Source: Ornithinimicrobium sediminis
Lineage (GTDB): Bacteria; Actinomycetota; Actinomycetes; Actinomycetales; Dermatophilaceae
Assembly (NCBI RefSeq): GCF_021272345.1
Contig: NZ_JAJSDQ010000001.1
Coordinates: forward strand, 186,001-250,000
DNA: 64,000 nucleotides
Reading direction: 5' to 3'
In this document: positions 63,117-64,000 of the stretch, piece by piece
How the letters are laid out: each line of letters starts with the position of its first letter
Numbering within the stretch: position 1 is the stretch's first letter
Notes under the pieces: generated by a model
The model's database searches: none
The model's input: the letters and a program-made list of their open reading frames with translations, nothing else
Told to the model about the DNA's origin: nothing
Position numbers and translations under genes: made by a program

Positions 63117-64000
63117 ATGGCGATGACGATCCACCGGCTGACGGCCGGGTCGGGGTATGACTACCTGACCCGGCAGGTCGCCCGGCAGGACGCCACCGAG
63201 GTCGGCCACAGCGGGCTGGGCGGCTACTACACCGCCAAGGGCGAGGCTGCCGGTGAGTGGGTCGGTGCCGGCATGGCTGGCCTCGAAGGTTTGGCCGCTG
63301 GCGAGGAGGTCACCGCCGAGCACATGACCCGCCTGTTCGGCACCGGGGAGCACCCGCTTGGAGACGGCTCCGGACTCACACTGGGCCGGCCCTTCCGGGT
63401 GTACGAGGGACGCGATGACGTCACCCCGTTCCGCATCGAGGTGGCGCGCCGGTTCGAGCAGCACAACAAGGCTCGCGGGCTGCCCCTGGACCATCCGATC
63501 TCCGTCGAGGAGCGCGCGAGCATCCGCACCCAGGTCGCCCTGGAGATGTTCCGCACCGAGCACGGACGCGACCCGTTCGACGAGCGGGAGCTGGCCGGGC
63601 TCATCGCCAAGCAGTCCCGGCCGCGGACCACCGCGGTCGCCGGGTTCGACCTGACCTTCTCACCCGTGAAGTCGGTCTCGACCCTGTGGGCGGTCGCCGA
63701 CCGTCCCCTGGCCCTGCAGATCGAGGCCGCCCACCAGGCTGCGGTCCGGGACGCCCTGGGCTACATCGAGAAGCACGCCCTGTTCACCCGCACCGGTAAG
63801 GACGGCGTGCAGCAGGTGGACGTGCGCGGCATGGTCGCCGCGGCGTTCACCCACCGTGACTCCCGGGCTGGGGACCCGGACCTGCACACGCACGTCGCGG
63901 TCGCCAACAAGGTCCAGACCGCCAGCGACGGACGGTGGCTGTCGATCGACAGCCGGCTGTTGCACAAGGCGACCGTCTCCGCCTCGGAGACCTACAACAC
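63117..64000 (+). CDS. MobF-type conjugative relaxase (TrwC/TraA-like), 3'-truncated by window edge
   Basis: First 294 residues. The N-terminus MAMTIHRLTAGSGYDYLTRQ carries candidate catalytic Tyr residues. GFDLTFSPVKSVSTLWAVAD is the characteristic TrwC-domain strand, and AFTHRDSRAGDPDLHTHVAV holds the three-His metal site (HxDxxxxDPxLHTH). The reading frame is open to the last base, so the helicase half lies beyond the window. It would nick at oriT and pilot DNA during conjugation, marking the right part of the window as a transferable element. Confidence 0.9.
   Translation, partial: MAMTIHRLTAGSGYDYLTRQVARQDATEVGHSGLGGYYTAKGEAAGEWVGAGMAGLEGLAAGEEVTAEHMTRLFGTGEHPLGDGSGLTLGRPFRVYEGRDDVTPFRIEVARRFEQHNKARGLPLDHPISVEERASIRTQVALEMFRTEHGRDPFDERELAGLIAKQSRPRTTAVAGFDLTFSPVKSVSTLWAVADRPLALQIEAAHQAAVRDALGYIEKHALFTRTGKDGVQQVDVRGMVAAAFTHRDSRAGDPDLHTHVAVANKVQTASDGRWLSIDSRLLHKATVSASETYN

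Overview
The window is high-GC actinobacterial DNA. Roughly 1-27.3 kb reads as ordinary chromosome of an Intrasporangiaceae-like organism (Ornithinimicrobium/Serinicoccus/Janibacter type). This is inferred from gene content, GC-rich codon use, GTG starts, actinobacterial -10 boxes and a c-di-AMP riboswitch in front of an NlpC/P60 gene. The genus cannot be fixed from the sequence alone.

Chromosomal part. In order: the 3' part of pepN, malQ, an MscS channel, truncated haemoglobin, a GH13 alpha-glucosidase, an MFS exporter divergent from a winged-helix regulator with a clear palindromic operator, two thioesterases, an RluA-type pseudouridine synthase, the ABC-F factor EttA, a secreted 5'-nucleotidase, an SSB, a coupled pair of dynamin-like membrane GTPases, tRNA-Arg(UCU), a T-protein-type tyrA, PrsW, oligoribonuclease, the NlpC/P60 endopeptidase, and an ehuBCDA-type ectoine uptake operon. 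Several of these genes have TAnnnT boxes 6-8 nt before the start codon and look leaderless.

Accessory part (about 27.7 kb to the end). GC falls and fluctuates, and transposase remnants are frequent (ISL3, IS110, IS256, IS30, IS1634, IS481). Cargo includes: a cell-wall-binding/FN3/cutinase surface protein broken by a (GT)n slippage; a NodU-type carbamoyltransferase opposite a histidine phosphatase and a 2TM/beta-domain protein resembling CBASS Cap15; a TIR-TM-WD40 protein with 14 near-identical blades; a PfkB kinase fused to a CAP12/Pycsar-type TIR-like domain; a RipA-like membrane protein followed by a deoxyribosyltransferase-like/STING fusion, flanked by mirrored IS256/IS30 pairs; and a three-gene overlapping operon around a Rubisco-activase-like AAA+ ATPase. 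There is also a type II restriction-modification cluster (C5 methyltransferase, GIY-YIG protein, DUF4928 protein, Vsr). A MobF-type relaxase runs off the right edge, so the right part is probably an integrative or mobilizable element.

The strongest candidates for undescribed biology are the NDT-like/STING fusion without a visible cyclase, the PfkB-TIR fusion, and the Rubisco-activase-like operon. No CD-NTase gene was recognised anywhere in the window. All family assignments come from motif recognition by eye, not from searches.
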